DNA of 13,408 bases from Alphaproteobacteria bacterium (GTDB lineage Bacteria > Pseudomonadota > Alphaproteobacteria > RF32 > CAG-239), in NCBI GenBank assembly GCA_017963715.1, contig JAGCTK010000176.1, forward strand, positions 1-13,408. The letters are read 5' to 3'. The notes under the pieces are model-generated. The model was not told the origin of the DNA, searched no databases, and worked only from the letters and a program-made list of their open reading frames with translations. Made by a program: the position numbers and the translations under genes. Shown here one piece after another: positions 5,640 through 13,027 of this stretch. The stretch's first letter is position 1; each line of letters opens with the position of its first letter.

Positions 5640-6371
5640 TTACTTCCAATCGCCTGCAAATGCCTGCCAACAAGACAGTGCGGAAACGGCTGCCGTCTCG
5701 GCACGCAAAATCCGCTTCGGCAACGATATATTGATACTATAAGACAATTTTTGCAAAATTTCCAATTCTTTTTGTGAAAATCCACCTTCCGGTCCGATAA
5801 AAACGGCAGCAGGGGCCGAAAGTTTGTCCGAGAGCTGTGCAAATGTTTGTCCGTCACCGCTTTCGTTTAAGTAAATCAGGCGTCTTTTGGGATTCCAATT
5901 TTTAATTAAACTGTCAAATGTTGTCAAATCATCAAGCGTGGGAATATCTTGCCGTCTTGACTGTTCGGCCGCTTCGATGATTTGGGCAAGGTACCGTTCT
6001 TTTTTGACGGAGGCATGCTGCGTGTATTCGGTTTTGACGGGGATGATTTTTGAGGCGCCGAGTTCGACGGCCTTTTGGATAACCGTATCCGTGTTTTCTT
6101 TTTTAAGCGGGGCGAAAAGTAACCAAATATCAGCGCCTTTTTCAAACTCATAGGCTTTTTTGATAACCGTAAACGACAATTCTTTTTTGCCGATGTTATC
6201 AATAACACACTCGTATTCGCCGCTTTGGCCGTCAAAAGCAAAAAAACGGTCGCCTTTTTTAAGACGCATTACATTTTTGAGATAATGCGTTTGGGCCTCA
6301 TCTGCACGGCAAACTGCACCTGTTTGGAGCGGGTAGGGCATCATCAAGCGGATTCTGTTTTTTTGGCTCAT
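5640..6371 (-). CDS. rsmE: 16S rRNA (uracil-1498 N3) methyltransferase RsmE
   Basis: 243 residues, the usual length. RsmE methylates U1498 of 16S rRNA in the decoding region of the 30S subunit, using SAM in a SPOUT knot. Seen here are an N-terminal PUA-like domain (about 1-70), EAAEQSRR (133-140), the glycine loop FIGPEGGF (191-198) and the knot motif LPKRILRAETAA (217-228). The frame stays open upstream to 6875, but that part is antisense to cmk and lacks RsmE similarity. The ATG at 6371 gives a normal N terminus. Its Shine-Dalgarno sequence is weak (AAAG). A -10 TATAAT lies at 6414-6409. It is the first gene of an operon with the response regulator and rquA. Confidence 0.93.
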   Translation of the reverse strand: MSQKNRIRLMMPYPLQTGAVCRADEAQTHYLKNVMRLKKGDRFFAFDGQSGEYECVIDNIGKKELSFTVIKKAYEFEKGADIWLLFAPLKKENTDTVIQKAVELGASKIIPVKTEYTQHASVKKERYLAQIIEAAEQSRRQDIPTLDDLTTFDSLIKNWNPKRRLIYLNESGDGQTFAQLSDKLSAPAAVFIGPEGGFSQKELEILQKLSYSINISLPKRILRAETAAVSALSCWQAFAGDWK

Positions 6372-6408
6372 CTTTAAAAATTCTGCATAAATTAAAAATA
6401 CTGACTGC

Positions 6409-6414
6409 ATTATA
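6409..6414 (-). promoter_or_regulatory. -10 element for the rsmE operon
   Basis: A perfect TATAAT on the minus strand lies in the 102-bp spacer between the divergent rsmE and cmk genes. No good -35 is seen 16-18 nt upstream. The expected start is near 6403, with a leader of about 30 nt. Confidence 0.4.
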
Positions 6415-6473
6415 TCAAAAGATGTGTTAATGAAAACATAATATCGCACACAAAATTGATATAAGGCAGAAAA

Positions 6474-7142
6474 ATGATTATCACAATTGACGGGCCGGCC
6501 GCCGCCGGCAAAGGAACAGTGTCTAAAGTATTGGCCGAGCGTTATCGGTTGGCCTATTTCGATACAGGAATGATTTATCGGGCCGTCGGGCTTGAAATGG
6601 TTCTTTCCGGCACGGATTTGACGGATGAAAAAGCGGCACTCAAGTTTGCGCAGGACATGACCTTTGAAAAAATGATGGCTTTGTCCGTTCATCCGGATTT
6701 TAGGTCGGATATCGGCGGGCAGGCGGCGTCGAAAGTGTCGGCCATGCCGGATGTCAGACAGGCCTTGCTCAAAATGCAACAAAATTTTGCGCTTAATCCC
6801 GTTTTTGCAGACGGCACACCGGCCGAAGGCGCCATTTATGACGGGCGCGATACGGGCACGGTGATTTGTCCGCATGCGGATATCAAATTTTTTGTGACGG
6901 CATCAACCGAAGTTCGTGCCATGCGCCGTTTTAAGGAATTTGTGGCCAAAGGCATGGATACGACATACGAAAAAGTTTTGGCCGATATGATTGCCCGTGA
7001 CAAACGTGACAGCGAGCGTCAGGTTGCGCCGATGAAACCGGCAGCGGATGCCATTCTTATAGATACGTCGGACATGGATGCCGCCACCGAAATTGACGTG
7101 GTTTCAAAATTGGTTGAAGAAAAATTGAGCAAAATTGCTTAA
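6474..7142 (+). CDS. cmk: Cytidylate kinase
   Basis: 222 residues, normal length. Cmk phosphorylates CMP and dCMP with ATP in the cytoplasm, feeding CTP and dCTP pools. The P-loop is GPAAAGKGT (7-15). YFDTGMIYRAV (28-38) lines the nucleotide site, YDGRDTGTVICPHADIKFFV (122-141) is the central family motif, and ARDKRDSER (174-182) is the arginine-containing lid. The start ATG follows AAGG after 7 nt. Cmk is divergent from rsmE. No terminator is seen in the 104 nt before the next gene, which has its own promoter. In many proteobacteria cmk is followed by rpsA. It is not here. Confidence 0.96.
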   Translation: MIITIDGPAAAGKGTVSKVLAERYRLAYFDTGMIYRAVGLEMVLSGTDLTDEKAALKFAQDMTFEKMMALSVHPDFRSDIGGQAASKVSAMPDVRQALLKMQQNFALNPVFADGTPAEGAIYDGRDTGTVICPHADIKFFVTASTEVRAMRRFKEFVAKGMDTTYEKVLADMIARDKRDSERQVAPMKPAADAILIDTSDMDAATEIDVVSKLVEEKLSKIA

Positions 7143-7209
7143 ATCATCTTTCGGCCGATTCGCTTGAGGTGACGACTGTAAAACGTGGTACAAGGCACAA
7201 TAATATATG

Positions 7210-7238
7210 TTGCATCATCTGATAAAATTTGTTATGAT
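7210..7238 (+). promoter_or_regulatory. Promoter of the 7247 gene, giving a leaderless mRNA
   Basis: -35 TTGCAT (7210-7215), a 17-nt spacer and -10 TATGAT (7233-7238) form a good sigma-70-like promoter. The expected start is at 7244-7246, and the ATG is at 7247. The transcript would have no room for a ribosome binding site. Confidence 0.6.
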
Positions 7239-7246
7239 ATGCTCTG

Positions 7247-8191
7247 ATGATTAACCAAAACGGTGTGATGTCGATGTCAGGCAGTGGTATGGACGATTCA
7301 AAAAAACAGCAAAAAATCGAAGAAGTTTTAAAGCAGTTTGCACAAAAATCTGCCGATATGGAGATTGAAAGCAACATCTTTTTAGATGAAAAACAGGTAA
7401 GGCTTCTAAAACAGATTCATGTGTTGGCCATCAATCGAGCACTGCATGTGGCAGAAGTCAGGCACGACCCGCGCAAAATTGTGTATTATGCCAATGATGA
7501 GTTAAAACTCGGTTTGGCCGCAATTTTGATGACTCACGTTTTAATCAACCATATGTCAAGCGCCAAATACACTGAAGACTTTTTCTTGGAGCATATTGTG
7601 GTCTACACAGACCCGAGCGGCCATGTTAAGCATGTCGATTTGACCGATATTGAGCAAAAAGTGTTTAACGGCGCCATGACAGATGAAATTGTGTATGACT
7701 GGATTATCTATCGGTCGCCGGAAAGTCGCGGCATCAGAGCCTTGAGCGACGAAAAAACGGAGGCACAGGGAATTGAGGGCTTTTCGCGCGGAATGTCACC
7801 CGTGAGTGAATTTTCACGTTTTGAGCGCAAATATTATGAAAAAGTGCGTAAAAAAGCCAAAGATGACAGACAGCATACGCAGCAGGCTTTTCGCAGTGCT
7901 TTTGTGCGTGAAATCGCACAGGCGGCGGCCAAACAACTGTTGGACAGCCAAGATCCGATGACAATGGCCAAATTGCTGTTTGCCACCAAAGATTATGAAA
8001 AAGATATCGAAAAATTGCTTCAAGATTTGCCCGTCAATCGCGAAATTGATGATTTGTCAAAACAATGGGCCAACGAGAGCAAAATGCCTGCCAAAAAAGA
8101 GCGCGGGTTGATGGATGCGTTGGATGCAAACGAAAAAACGGATTTGCTGTTGCTTGAAATGCAAACTTCCAAAAAAAATCACATAAGATAA
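7247..8191 (+). CDS. Unknown charged cytoplasmic protein, 314 aa
   Basis: No signal peptide or membrane segment. The N-terminal part (about 15-70) is helical and Lys/Gln/Glu-rich. Residues 70-165 look alpha/beta (KIVYYANDELKLGLAAILM, HIVVYTDPSGHVKHVDL, IVYDWIIYRSPES). Residues 180-314 are again helical and highly charged (FERKYYEKVRKKAKDDRQHT). I do not recognise a domain. The first ATG is chosen because the promoter puts the transcript start right at it. Later in-frame ATGs at residues 8 and 15 are possible, the latter with a weak AGG upstream. It lies between cmk and a convergent operon, with no obvious functional partner. The coding call rests on length, the promoter and protein-like composition. 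Confidence 0.8.
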   Translation: MINQNGVMSMSGSGMDDSKKQQKIEEVLKQFAQKSADMEIESNIFLDEKQVRLLKQIHVLAINRALHVAEVRHDPRKIVYYANDELKLGLAAILMTHVLINHMSSAKYTEDFFLEHIVVYTDPSGHVKHVDLTDIEQKVFNGAMTDEIVYDWIIYRSPESRGIRALSDEKTEAQGIEGFSRGMSPVSEFSRFERKYYEKVRKKAKDDRQHTQQAFRSAFVREIAQAAAKQLLDSQDPMTMAKLLFATKDYEKDIEKLLQDLPVNREIDDLSKQWANESKMPAKKERGLMDALDANEKTDLLLLEMQTSKKNHIR

Positions 8192-8243
8192 ATACTTTAG
8201 AGCACTTATCTTGTGTTAAACACTAAAAAATCGCAAAGAGCGT

Positions 8244-9218
8244 TTAATCTTTAATCCAAATTTTTCCGTTTTCAATACGCGCCTGACCACCCAAAGGAAT
8301 GGTGGCAATCGGTGTGGTATGCCCCATGTCGATATTGGCGATAATCGGCATGTTTTTGAGTTCGGGTTTATTGACAATAAAAGTTAACTTCTCTCTTGTG
8401 ATTTGAGAGGCTTTTTGAAAACGTCCGATGACAAGACCTTTGACGTTCTTAAAGTCATCCCGATTAACAAGGGCTTGGAAGTTGCGTGCAAAGTTGGCGA
8501 AATTTGATTCCTCATCATCTTCGATAAACAAAATTGTATCTTGTTCAAATTTCGGCTGATAAGGTGTGGCATTGTTTAAGATAAAGGTGCAAAGATTGCC
8601 GCCGATAATTGTGCCGGATGCCTTACCGTCTTGGATGTGCCACCATCCCTCGTTTTTGATGAATTCACGGTTTTCCTGATCACGATACCACGGATCGTCG
8701 CTCCATTCAGGCGATGGCAGCAACTCATGTTCAGCTTTTTCAAAAAGCATTTTTTTCATATTATCCAGTGTATATTCAAAGCCTTTGAGCATCCCGAACG
8801 AACTGTAGTGCGGGCCGTAATATGTCACCAAACCGGTTTGGGCGTATATTGCGGCATGAAGCGCTGTAATATCCGAAAAACCCATAAAAATTTTGGGATT
8901 GTTTTTGATGCTTTCATAGTCAAGATATTTTAACGTCTCGTTTGAATTAAAACCGCCGATAACCGTCAAAACAGCTTGAACGGATTTGTCGGCAAAAGCC
9001 TGATTGATATCATCGGCACGTTTTTTGGCCGTTGTGGAAATGGCCATGTCACAATTGTCATCCGTGGTGTTATGGGCAAATACCACCTCAAGCCCTAAGG
9101 CTTTGAGCCGATCTTCGGCAATTTTGCGACACTCTTCACTGACGATTTTAAGGCTTCGGGATGGCGCCACAATCATCACTTTGTCGCCTTGTTTTAATTT
9201 TTGAGGTGTGATAGACAT
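8244..9218 (-). CDS. S66-family serine peptidase (LD-carboxypeptidase / MccF-like)
   Basis: 324 residues. Family S66 includes LdcA, which removes D-Ala from muropeptide tetrapeptides in the cytoplasm, and MccF, which cleaves the peptide-nucleotide antibiotic microcin C and gives immunity. The nucleophile is Ser115 in FMGFSDITAL. The other triad members are probably Glu233 (FIEDDEE) and His300 (DMGHTTP). The segment GGNLCTFILNNATPY (207-221) and the insertion around 170-195 (EWSDDPWYRD, WWHIQDG) look more like the MccF branch. I place the start at the ATG at 9218, which overlaps the rnj stop (TGATG) and has GGAG 7 nt upstream. A TTG one codon earlier is less likely. It is last in the nuo-birA-rnj operon. 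Confidence 0.88.
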   Translation of the reverse strand: MSITPQKLKQGDKVMIVAPSRSLKIVSEECRKIAEDRLKALGLEVVFAHNTTDDNCDMAISTTAKKRADDINQAFADKSVQAVLTVIGGFNSNETLKYLDYESIKNNPKIFMGFSDITALHAAIYAQTGLVTYYGPHYSSFGMLKGFEYTLDNMKKMLFEKAEHELLPSPEWSDDPWYRDQENREFIKNEGWWHIQDGKASGTIIGGNLCTFILNNATPYQPKFEQDTILFIEDDEESNFANFARNFQALVNRDDFKNVKGLVIGRFQKASQITREKLTFIVNKPELKNMPIIANIDMGHTTPIATIPLGGQARIENGKIWIKD

Positions 9219-10882
9219 CAATTTTCTCCTTGTTGAAAAATATGTAAAACGGTGACCGGTTTCATATCGGTCGCTTTGAAAACGGCGCGGCGGATACGAC
9301 CCCGAATAAGATCTTTGACATTGTCGGTCAATCCCTGTTGAGCAATATCACGCGCAATCGTTTCAAAAACATCTTTTTTGATTTGTTCGCTCAAAACAAC
9401 CCAATCTTCCGGCTGCAATATATCAAGAGATGTCATTTGGACATCAAGCAATTGTCTGTCCGCCGATACAAAAGCCGATATAAACAGACTGCCGTTAAAG
9501 GCCATCCTTTTGCGGATTTTGATGAGTTCGGACGAAAACGGAACGGACCGGCCGTGATCGACGCCGATAACATCGGTCGGCACATCTTGAATTTTTTCGA
9601 TTTTGCCTTGCTTTAAGCAGAACAATTCACCGGTTCTGGCCGAAGCCACCTCGGGCACGCCGCAAGAGATGGCAAAACGCTTATGCTCGCGAATAAAACG
9701 TTTGTCGCCATGCACGGGAAAAACGATTTTCGGTTTTAAAATCTCGTACATTTCTTTGAGTTCTTCTTTGGAGGCATGGCCGGATGTGTGGACCGAATCT
9801 GTTTCGGCCGTAATCAGTGTTGCGCCATCCTCAACCATCTTTTCTTGCATTTGTTCGATTTTATCTTCATTGCCGGGGATGGTCTTGGAAGAAAAAATAA
9901 CGGTTGAATCACTGTCAAGTTTGACATATTTGCTTTCACCTTTGGCAATCACGCTTAAAGCGCTGCGATAATCGGCCTGTGAGCCGGTGCAAATATAAAG
10001 CGCTTTGTCGGATGTTAAACCGGGCACTTTTTCGGGCGTATAAACGGCCGGCAAATCTTGAAAATAACCGCATTCTTTGGCGAGTTTGATATTTGTCTCA
10101 ATACTGCGTCCCATAATCACGGGGGTACGATTGGCCGCATCAGCGGCTAAAATCAAACTTTCAAGCCGCATTAAATTGGAGGCAAAACAAGTGGCAACCA
10201 ACCCGCCTTCAATGGTCGGAATCAATTTTAAGAGGTTGGCACGAATATCATATTCACTGGGTTGTTTAGCAGGAACCAAAATGTTGGTTGAGTCACAGAC
10301 AAACATATCAACACCTTCTTGCCCGGCTTGTTTCAAGGCGTCAAAATCGGTTGATGTCAGGCTGGATAATTTGCCGTCATCAAAACGCCAATCGGTGGCG
10401 TGAAAGATGGTGGCTTCATCTGTTTTAATCAGCAAACCGCATGTTTCGGGCACAGAGTGCGTCAATGCAATAAACTTGACGCAAAAGGCATCGGTTGTGA
10501 TGGTGTCGCCTGATTTGATGATATGAAAATCCGCAGCATCTTTTAAGTGATATTCTTCCATACGTGCCTGCATCAAACGCGTGGCGAAAGCCGTGGCATA
10601 AACCGGACAACCTAAAGCGGGCCAAATTTGTGCAATCGCACCCAAGTGGTCTTCATGCGCATGCGTGATAAACAGCCCCTCAATATCATCTTTGAACTCT
10701 TGCAAAAATTGAGGTGAGGCATAGCACATATCCATTGACGGATATTCATCCGATAAAAAGCCGTAACCTGCATCAACCACAATCCATTTTCCGTGGCAGG
10801 CATAGGCATACATATTCATCCCGATGTTGTCCGAACCGCCCAAAGGCACAAAATAAAGTCCGTTTTTATAACTTGTATTCAT
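9218..10882 (-). CDS. rnj: Ribonuclease J
   Basis: 554 residues, typical for RNase J, a metallo-beta-lactamase/beta-CASP nuclease with endo- and 5'-3' exonuclease activity in rRNA maturation and mRNA decay. Zn ligands are in HAHEDH (74-79), His142 (LTHSVPET) and Asp164 (HATDWRFD). CDSTN (about 197) and the SGHAS and FPVHGDKRFIREH motifs of the beta-CASP part are present. A C-terminal domain of about 100 residues follows. The start ATG is preceded by AGGA 6 nt away, 19 nt after the birA stop. Its stop overlaps the next start. Position after nuoN-birA is the common alphaproteobacterial arrangement. Confidence 0.95.
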   Translation of the reverse strand: MNTSYKNGLYFVPLGGSDNIGMNMYAYACHGKWIVVDAGYGFLSDEYPSMDMCYASPQFLQEFKDDIEGLFITHAHEDHLGAIAQIWPALGCPVYATAFATRLMQARMEEYHLKDAADFHIIKSGDTITTDAFCVKFIALTHSVPETCGLLIKTDEATIFHATDWRFDDGKLSSLTSTDFDALKQAGQEGVDMFVCDSTNILVPAKQPSEYDIRANLLKLIPTIEGGLVATCFASNLMRLESLILAADAANRTPVIMGRSIETNIKLAKECGYFQDLPAVYTPEKVPGLTSDKALYICTGSQADYRSALSVIAKGESKYVKLDSDSTVIFSSKTIPGNEDKIEQMQEKMVEDGATLITAETDSVHTSGHASKEELKEMYEILKPKIVFPVHGDKRFIREHKRFAISCGVPEVASARTGELFCLKQGKIEKIQDVPTDVIGVDHGRSVPFSSELIKIRKRMAFNGSLFISAFVSADRQLLDVQMTSLDILQPEDWVVLSEQIKKDVFETIARDIAQQGLTDNVKDLIRGRIRRAVFKATDMKPVTVLHIFQQGEN

Positions 10883-10901
10883 TATACATCCTATTTATTT
10901 T

Positions 10902-11618
10902 TTATTCAAAAACATCTCCGGCCATAAAGCGCATTATTTTATTGTCTGTTTCTAAAAGCAAGCAACCATCATCATCAATTGCTTGAAAAATGCCGTCGAA
11001 TGTTTTGTTGTTTTGTTTAATTGTTATCTTTTTACCACGATTATAGGCGTTGTCAAGCCACCATTTTTTGATTTCGGCAAAGCCTTGATTCTCATACAAC
11101 TTTTTTAAATCGTCAAAGTGGTCAACAAGCCGTTTTAAAACTTCAAGCCGCTTCGTTTGAATGCCAAAATCTTTTAAAGATGCGGCCTGATAGGCGGCTG
11201 CGTTAAGGAGGGGCGCCTGCGTGATGTTGATACCAATTCCCATAATCCAATAATCATCCGCTGCCTTTTCAAACAAAATACCTGCAATTTTTTTGTGTTC
11301 GGCAAGAACATCATTTGGCCATTTGATTTGAAATGTAACATCGTTTGTAAATGATGTCAGGGTTTGTGCAACAGCCAAACCGCTCAATAAGGCAAAATGC
11401 GAAATATCATTTGGCGCAATAGGAAAGGCAAACGAAACATATAAATTGCCGCTTAAGGCTTGCCATGAACGCCCCAATCGGCCGCGTCCTGCAGTTTGCT
11501 CTTTGGCAGATAAAATGCACGGGGCTTTGACTTGCGCCAAAAAATTAACAATGGCATCATTGGTGCTGGCCACTTGGTCTAAGTCGGTAAAATACCAATC
11601 ATTGATTTTTTGAACCAT
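10902..11618 (-). CDS. birA: Biotin-[acetyl-CoA-carboxylase] ligase
   Basis: 238 residues. BirA makes biotinyl-AMP and transfers biotin to a lysine of the carboxyl carrier protein. The biotin/ATP loop is GRGRLGRSW (44-52), followed by KWPNDV (99-104), GILFE (113-117) and GIGIN (127-131). A short C-terminal SH3-like domain (about 192-238) follows. There is no N-terminal helix-turn-helix, so this is the non-regulatory class that does not repress biotin genes. The ATG immediately follows the nuoN-like stop (TAAATG), with GGGA inside the end of that gene as likely ribosome site. This coupling matches other alphaproteobacterial nuo operons. Confidence 0.95.
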   Translation of the reverse strand: MVQKINDWYFTDLDQVASTNDAIVNFLAQVKAPCILSAKEQTAGRGRLGRSWQALSGNLYVSFAFPIAPNDISHFALLSGLAVAQTLTSFTNDVTFQIKWPNDVLAEHKKIAGILFEKAADDYWIMGIGINITQAPLLNAAAYQAASLKDFGIQTKRLEVLKRLVDHFDDLKKLYENQGFAEIKKWWLDNAYNRGKKITIKQNNKTFDGIFQAIDDDGCLLLETDNKIMRFMAGDVFE

Positions 11619-13016
11619 TTATTTTCCCAACCACAAAAGTTCCGAAAATAACCAGTCAGGTTTTAAGACAATCACGATACATAAAATAATTATAAGTGTC
11701 AGATACAGATAAAGCGTTGTATCAACTCTGTCAAACGGGTTTTCCTTTTGCTTAAAATACAGGCTTTGTATAATTTTGAGATAGACGGGCATCATACACA
11801 GCAAACCAAACAAGATGATGTATAACAGCCACGGATTTTTGGCCGCTTCGCCCAAAATCATCAGTTGCGCGGTCATGCCGGTCAACGGCGGAAGCGCCAT
11901 CAGCAATAAAATAAAAAACATCAAAGCCGCCGCCATATATGGCCTTACTTTTGCAAGGCCGGCAATCAGCCCTGTATGATTAAGGTATGTGCCGTTTGAC
12001 TTTAAGCCGTGAAGGCATGTATACACGCCCAACATAAAAAGCAAATACAATTCAATATACAAAAAGGCCATCAGGGCATCTTGCGGATAACTGACGGACA
12101 TCACCATCAAGGCACAACCCAAAGCATAAAGTTCAGCAAAAGCAAAAATTTTATTTAAAAAACGGCTTGAATTCATTCCGATAACGGCAAAAATTACAGA
12201 GCATACGCCGAAAACGAGATAAATATTTTGAAGCGTGTGTTCAAACAACATAAACAATGCGGTGTTGACCTTGAGCAATGCGGCAAACACACCAAGCGTC
12301 GGCACCAAAACAAAAAAGCAGGCTACAGGCAGGCAAAGCGAGGCAATATGGTCGGTTTTCCAAAAATGAAAAGGGGCAATTCCCAACATAAAAAACAGCG
12401 GACAGAAAATACCAAGCAGGGCGATGGCTTGCCGGTATAACGGCAACAAACTGACGGCACCGGCCGCGTCAACATAGTTGATACAGTTGCCGCGCAGCAA
12501 AAACAATGTGAGCGCAAATAAAGCAAAAACCAAAACCATTATGATAAAGAAACTTCGACCGCAACGGCGCAGTTGTTCGTTTTCTTTGTCAAGCAAAAGC
12601 ATGCCGTATTGACTGAGGCCCAAACCAAAGCACCCGCCAAACAATACGGCCAGATGATTTGTTTTGCAGATAATATTGAGGGCCATCAGCGCGACCAGTG
12701 CGAGTATGCTGTAAGATATTACGTTAAAATCTTGTTTCGGGTTGGACCACAGACGGCTCAGTTTTAAACACATCACAACCATTGCAGCACAAAAAACATA
12801 AGCGGTTGTCGTATAAGCCGATGTTTCGAAATATTGCGGCAGAATTCCCTTGTTGTAAAAAATAACGGAGGGTATCAAACTGCATATAATAAAAACCTCT
12901 GCTGTTTTAAGGGTTGATTTGGCATTGGTCTTAAAACATAAGTGTTGTATCAAGACAAAAAAGATACCAAGCAACAACACGCTTTGATCAAGAGTATAAA
13001 GTATATTTGTCAGCAT
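11619..13016 (-). CDS. nuoN: NuoN-like (ND2) complex I membrane subunit, divergent
   Basis: 465 residues with about 13-14 membrane helices, the usual size of NuoN, an antiporter-like proton channel subunit of NADH-quinone oxidoreductase in the inner membrane. GIAPFHFW (212-219) with Asp222 corresponds to the family GAAPFHMWTPD motif, and LMALPPLTG (372-380) to the GIPP(T)AGF motif. Placement before birA and rnj supports nuoN. By eye alignment the channel residues are changed: no Glu or Asp in the helix at 116-142, Arg154 in place of the KYF lysine, Thr240 where APK has Lys, and Gln384 where the last helix has Lys. GAGGA overlaps the upstream stop and the gap is 11 nt. A divergent hydrogenase-type membrane subunit is the alternative. 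Confidence 0.75.
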   Translation of the reverse strand: MLTNILYTLDQSVLLLGIFFVLIQHLCFKTNAKSTLKTAEVFIICSLIPSVIFYNKGILPQYFETSAYTTTAYVFCAAMVVMCLKLSRLWSNPKQDFNVISYSILALVALMALNIICKTNHLAVLFGGCFGLGLSQYGMLLLDKENEQLRRCGRSFFIIMVLVFALFALTLFLLRGNCINYVDAAGAVSLLPLYRQAIALLGIFCPLFFMLGIAPFHFWKTDHIASLCLPVACFFVLVPTLGVFAALLKVNTALFMLFEHTLQNIYLVFGVCSVIFAVIGMNSSRFLNKIFAFAELYALGCALMVMSVSYPQDALMAFLYIELYLLFMLGVYTCLHGLKSNGTYLNHTGLIAGLAKVRPYMAAALMFFILLLMALPPLTGMTAQLMILGEAAKNPWLLYIILFGLLCMMPVYLKIIQSLYFKQKENPFDRVDTTLYLYLTLIIILCIVIVLKPDWLFSELLWLGK

Positions 13017-13027
13017 CTTTTATTTCC

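Noticed and set aside
5630..5857. Upstream extension of the response regulator to 5857
   Set aside because: It overlaps the end of rsmE in another frame. The receiver domain begins exactly at the ATG at 5629, which has a good ribosome site.
6372..6875. In-frame upstream extension of rsmE to 6875
   Set aside because: It is antisense to cmk from 6474 on and unrelated to RsmE. The ATG at 6371 gives the family's normal N terminus and length.
8186..8240. Possible terminator between the convergent 7247 and S66 genes
   Set aside because: Only weak A/T stems (AAGATAA/TTATCTT, and a 3-bp CGC/GCG hairpin near T runs). None is convincing.
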